Part shown: piece after piece, positions 5,587 through 8,331 of the stretch
Layout: the number at the start of each line of letters is the position of its first letter
Numbering within the stretch: position 1 is the stretch's first letter
Source of the DNA: Bog-473 sp035947875
GTDB lineage: Bacteria > Actinomycetota > Acidimicrobiia > Acidimicrobiales > RAAP-2
Length of the DNA stretch: 8,331 nt
Assembly (NCBI GenBank): GCA_035947875.1
Contig: DASZJQ010000019.1
Location: 1 to 8,331, forward strand
Direction: 5' to 3'
Made by a program: the position numbers and the translations under genes
The notes under the pieces: generated by a model
Told to the model about the DNA's origin: nothing
The model's input: only the letters and a program-made list of their open reading frames with translations
Database searches by the model: none

Positions 5587-7887
5587 ATGAACCAAGAAAT
5601 GCGAGTCAGTGCGACGACCCCTACTCACGCGCTTCTGCGGCGATGTGCCGTCGTCGCGATGGCTATCACCGCATCACTCTCGAGCTTCGTGTTTCTTCAG
5701 GCGAGGCCGGTCGGGGCATCGGGCTTCGTCCAGCCCGCTAACCCTGCGAGCAACGTTCTCCCGGCCACGCCTTTCAATTGCGCCGCGCTCAACCCTCCGA
5801 ACAGCCCGAACGACACCACTACCGCCTGCACCAATTCGGCGCTCTACAACATTGACGTGGGTCGGATCGCGGAGGGCCTGGGGCCGCTGTACCTCCCGAC
5901 GAATTGGGCCAGCTTGACGTTGCCAGAGCAAAACCTGGCCATCGTCAATCTGGAGCGGACAGCGCGCGGCCTGCCATCCGAATACGGGCTCGTCAACTGC
6001 ATGAATGCCGACGCTCAAACGTCGTCGAATACGGGCAACGATCCGGTCAACACCTGCCCGGCCCCGTACACGGGGACAGGAATTCCGTACAGGGGCAATT
6101 GGGCCAATATCGGCACCGCCCTCCAGGCCGATTTCTACTTGGTCTATGACGATGGTCTGGGTTCTGCCAACGTGGAATGCACGCTCGCTAATCAAACTGG
6201 TTGTTGGGGCCATCGAGAGAACATATTGAACGTCTTGTGCAACAACATCACGCCGTGCACCTACGTGATGGGGGCGCAGAGTACCGGGGACACGGGCCAA
6301 GAATTCGGCGTCTTCCCAGGAGCCAGTAACCCGCCGCTCAGCGATATGTCCTTCCTCGATTCGTCCATCACCTACGCCACGTCCGCCGCGCCCGACATCC
6401 TCAGCCTCGGCGCGCTCTCTGGTTCATCGGGGGCGACCGTCACGGTGAACGGCATCTACTTCACGGGAGCGACGAGCGTGCAGTTCGGCTCGCCTCTTTG
6501 CACTGCCGTTCCCACGGTCACCAATGACGTGAAGCTGACCGTCCAGGTTCCGGTGTGCGCACTCGGGTCGGCAAACATCACCGTCGTCACGCCTTCGGGG
6601 ACATCGAATGCATCGCCGTTCACGGCCGAACACTCTGACCCCTACAGCACCCTCACCCCCACCCGCATCTGCGACACCCGCGCGGGCAACCAATCGAAGC
6701 TGACTGGGCAGGCCGCTCAGTGCAACGGCGGAGCGGGCAATCCCGGGAGCACCCTCGCAGCCGGCAGCTCCAAGTCCATCACGGTCGCCGGGCAATTCAA
6801 CGTCCCACCCGACGCCACGGCTGTCGTGCTCAACGTGACCGTGGTCAGCCCCTCGGCAGCCGGCTTTGTGACCGTCTTTCCGGCCGGCGCATCCATGCCT
6901 CTGGCCTCGAACATCGACTACGTCGGCGGCGAGGTCGTGCCCAACCTGGTCGAGGTGGGCATCGGCACGAACGGCCAGGTGTCCTTCTACTCCTCGTCCC
7001 GGACGGACCTGGTGGTCGACGTCGAAGGCTACGCGTCCCCCACGCCGGCGGCGGGGATCGGCTCAGGGCTCTACAGTCCACTCCCGGCGCCGGTCAGGAT
7101 CTGCGACACCAGAGCCGGCGACCCCTCCATGCTCGATGTGGCCCCGGTCAACCAATGCAACGGGACGAACAATACGGGCACGACCCTCGGGGCCGGCGGC
7201 ACCAGGAACGTCCAGGTCACCGGCATTGGCACCGGCCTTGGCGCCATTCCCGCTGGGGCGATCGGCGCCGTGCTGAACGTCACGGTGGCCAATCCGGGGG
7301 CGCCGGGCTATCTGACGGCCTATCCCCAAGGCGGATCTCCGCCCACCGCATCGAACCTCGACTACGGGGCCGGCCAGGTCACGGCCAACCGGGTCATCGT
7401 GCCGCTCTCTGCCGGCGGGGCTATCACGGTCTACAGCTCGGCGCGAGCCGATGTGATCGTCGACGTCTCGGGGTACTACTCCGCACCTGCAATCAGCGCC
7501 ACCGGGTCGCAATTCAACGCTGAACCGGCGCCGGTGCGGATCTGCGACACCAGAGTCGCCGCCGCTCACAACCAGTGCTCGGGCCGGACGATTGGCGCCG
7601 GACAGACGTTGACGGTGCCCGTGATCGGATTGGCGGCCTCTGGGGTACCCGTCGGCGCCACCGCCGTGGTGGTCAACCTCACCGGGATCGCCCCGACGCA
7701 ACCCACCTTCCTGACCGTGTTTCCCGGGCCGACCCGCCCCGCTGCCACCTCCGACCTCGATCCGGCGGTTCAAGAAGTGCGGGCCAACTTGGTGGTCGCC
7801 ACCTTGAGCCACAACGGAACCATCTCCATCTACAACTTGGGCGGCAACATCGACGTGATCGTCGACGTGCTCGGTTGGTATTCGTAG
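5587..7887 (+). CDS. secreted CAP/SCP-domain protein with IPT/TIG-like domain and three RICDTR repeat modules
   Basis: This 766-residue exported protein has no symbol I recognise. A signal peptide is seen: basic LLRRC (16-20), hydrophobic core 21-38, likely cleavage after PVGA (41-44). Residues about 112-262 form a divergent CAP (SCP/PR-1-like) domain: QNLAIVNLERTARGLP (115-130), a region NWANIG (171-176), and the signature GCWGHRENIL (205-214). Residues about 268-347 look like an IPT/TIG immunoglobulin-like domain (GATVTVNGIYFTGATSVQFG). Three modules follow (353-484, 496-632, 643-766), each beginning with RICDTR and ending with VDV then G-Y/W-Y. No transmembrane anchor, LPXTG or lipobox is visible, so release or non-covalent wall binding is likely. 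The mature protein has 16 cysteines, an even number. The ATG at 5587 has GAGG 5 bases upstream; an in-frame TTG at 5521 is less likely, and ATG 5599 is an alternative. The role is unknown; enzymatic activity should not be assumed. Confidence 0.85.
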   Translation: MNQEMRVSATTPTHALLRRCAVVAMAITASLSSFVFLQARPVGASGFVQPANPASNVLPATPFNCAALNPPNSPNDTTTACTNSALYNIDVGRIAEGLGPLYLPTNWASLTLPEQNLAIVNLERTARGLPSEYGLVNCMNADAQTSSNTGNDPVNTCPAPYTGTGIPYRGNWANIGTALQADFYLVYDDGLGSANVECTLANQTGCWGHRENILNVLCNNITPCTYVMGAQSTGDTGQEFGVFPGASNPPLSDMSFLDSSITYATSAAPDILSLGALSGSSGATVTVNGIYFTGATSVQFGSPLCTAVPTVTNDVKLTVQVPVCALGSANITVVTPSGTSNASPFTAEHSDPYSTLTPTRICDTRAGNQSKLTGQAAQCNGGAGNPGSTLAAGSSKSITVAGQFNVPPDATAVVLNVTVVSPSAAGFVTVFPAGASMPLASNIDYVGGEVVPNLVEVGIGTNGQVSFYSSSRTDLVVDVEGYASPTPAAGIGSGLYSPLPAPVRICDTRAGDPSMLDVAPVNQCNGTNNTGTTLGAGGTRNVQVTGIGTGLGAIPAGAIGAVLNVTVANPGAPGYLTAYPQGGSPPTASNLDYGAGQVTANRVIVPLSAGGAITVYSSARADVIVDVSGYYSAPAISATGSQFNAEPAPVRICDTRVAAAHNQCSGRTIGAGQTLTVPVIGLAASGVPVGATAVVVNLTGIAPTQPTFLTVFPGPTRPAATSDLDPAVQEVRANLVVATLSHNGTISIYNLGGNIDVIVDVLGWYS
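6643..7038 (+). repeat. RICDTR module 1 of the secreted protein
   Basis: This in-frame protein repeat covers residues 353-484 (132 residues). It starts YSTLTPTRICDTR and has the second cysteine in QCNGG. It contains the conserved core AVVLNVTVVSP, a VFPAG...SNIDY segment, and ends with SSRTDLVVDVEGYAS. Cys362 and Cys379 are the two cysteines of the module. Its DNA is more diverged from modules 2 and 3 than they are from each other at the RICDTR end. Confidence 0.85.
7072..7482 (+). repeat. RICDTR module 2 of the secreted protein
   Basis: This in-frame repeat covers residues 496-632 (137 residues): YSPLPAPVRICDTR at the start, QCNGT, then AVLNVTVANPGAPGYLTAYP, SNLDYGAGQVTANR and SSARADVIVDVSGYYS at the end. 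Its two cysteines are Cys506 and Cys524. Bases 7084-7117 match 7525-7558 of module 3 with only a few differences, which suggests duplication of the module. Confidence 0.85.
7513..7884 (+). repeat. RICDTR module 3 of the secreted protein
   Basis: This in-frame repeat covers residues 643-766 (124 residues), ending at the stop codon: FNAEPAPVRICDTR, QCSGR, AVVVNLTGIAPTQPTFLTVFP, SDLDP and IDVIVDVLGWYS. Its two cysteines are Cys653 and Cys664, only 11 residues apart against 17-18 in the other modules, because the loop after RICDTR is shorter. Confidence 0.85.
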
Positions 7888-7889
7888 AG

Positions 7890-7933
7890 AGCCAGACCGC
7901 CACACGGCACCGGCCCCCACCCGAGCGGTGGCT
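7890..7933. terminator. possible bidirectional hairpin between convergent genes
   Basis: AGCCA (7890-7894) and CCGC (7897-7900) can pair with GCGG (7925-7928) and TGGCT (7929-7933). The stem is 9 bp with a 2-base bulge and a 24-base loop. It fills the 47-bp gap between the secreted-protein stop (7887) and the aroE stop (7935). There is no T-run on either side and the loop is long, so terminator function is uncertain. Confidence 0.25.
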
Positions 7934-7934
7934 G

Positions 7935-8331
7935 TCAGGGGTGCGCCGTCGCCGCCTGCCACATGACGTCGACCGGTGCTTGCTGTCCGGTCCACAACTC
8001 CAACTGCAAAGCCGCCTGGTGCACCAGCATCCCGAGGCCGTCCACCGTCGTGGCGCCAGCTGCGGCGGACGCCGCCAGCCACGGCGTGGGTCGCGGGGCA
8101 TAGACCAGATCGGTCACGACCTGACCGGCGTGCAGGAGTGCCGGGGCGACCAGCCACTGCTCGCTCTCGTCGGCTGATTCCCCGGTCGTGCCGGCCATGC
8201 CGGCCATCCCGATGGGCGTGGCATTGACCACCAGATCGGATTGCGCCACCTGCGCCGCATCGACGGTCGCTACCGGCCGGCCGGCCGGTCCGGCCAGTGC
8301 GGCCACGGGACCGGCGCGGTCCGGTGTTCGG
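7935..8331 (-). CDS. aroE: shikimate dehydrogenase (AroE), C-terminal part, 5' end beyond window
   Basis: AroE reduces 3-dehydroshikimate to shikimate with NADPH in the pathway to chorismate and aromatic amino acids. About 131 codons of the 3' part are present, and the frame is open through the window edge. Seen: SDLVVNATPIGM, the conserved end of the nucleotide-binding half; VVTDLVYAPRPTPWL, matching the family TDxxYxPxxTPLL with its substrate-side tyrosine; and DGLGMLVHQAALQLELWTG, matching GxGMLVxQAAxxFxxWTG with its conserved glutamine. The catalytic lysine and aspartate of the substrate domain lie in the missing part. A small insert, GMAGTTGESADESEQ, sits after the ATPIGM motif. An internal GTG at 8306 is not the true start, since homologous sequence continues upstream. 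It is convergent with the secreted-protein gene. Confidence 0.92.
   Translation of the reverse strand, partial: RTPDRAGPVAALAGPAGRPVATVDAAQVAQSDLVVNATPIGMAGMAGTTGESADESEQWLVAPALLHAGQVVTDLVYAPRPTPWLAASAAAGATTVDGLGMLVHQAALQLELWTGQQAPVDVMWQAATAHP

Noticed and set aside
7063..8157. A 364-codon minus-strand frame across the secreted-protein end and aroE
   Set aside because: It is antisense to the repeat modules and out of frame with aroE, with a shadow-like composition.
8273..8288. Four tandem CCGG units inside aroE
   Set aside because: They encode an ordinary Gly/Pro/Arg-rich segment in GC-rich DNA; no sign of phase variation beyond the short repeat.

Overview
The window is GC-rich, has long overlapping shadow frames on both strands, uses GTG starts, and its first SEDS gene resembles mycobacterial RodA (Rv0017c). 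This points to a high-GC actinobacterium. The CAP-domain secreted protein with repeated RICDTR modules is a style I associate with Acidimicrobiia and relatives, but that class-level placement is inference. I see no RNA gene, insertion sequence, CRISPR array or phage gene. It reads as ordinary chromosome devoted to the cell envelope and core metabolism.

Layout from left to right: a 5'-complete, 3'-truncated polyphosphate kinase gene (ppk1, minus strand, 1-1128) is divergent from a RodA/FtsW-family glycosyltransferase gene (plus, 1172-2572). That gene converges, across 25 bp, on a two-gene minus-strand operon: a canonical RodA (3233-4381) followed with a 4-base ATGA overlap by a DUF151 'bifunctional nuclease' family protein (2598-3236). 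RodA is in turn divergent from a small MscS-type mechanosensitive channel gene (plus, 4412-5356), with only 30 bp between the two start codons. A 230-bp gap follows, whose last 100 bp are unusually AT-rich and can fold into successive small hairpins. It leads into a 766-residue secreted protein (plus, 5587-7887) with a signal peptide, a divergent CAP/SCP domain, an IPT/TIG-like domain and three cysteine-pair repeat modules. The window closes with the 3' part of a shikimate dehydrogenase gene (aroE, minus, 7935 to the edge), convergent with the secreted-protein gene.

How the genes may work together: two SEDS peptidoglycan polymerases, an osmotic safety valve and a large secreted protein all act at the envelope, while PPK1 (polyphosphate storage and stress) and AroE (aromatic precursor synthesis) are housekeeping. 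Neither SEDS gene has its usual penicillin-binding-protein partner beside it. The least expected features are a PPK1 that lacks near-invariant N-domain residues, the translational coupling of RodA to DUF151, the interlocked rodA/mscS start region, the hairpin-rich leader of the secreted protein, and that protein's domain architecture.
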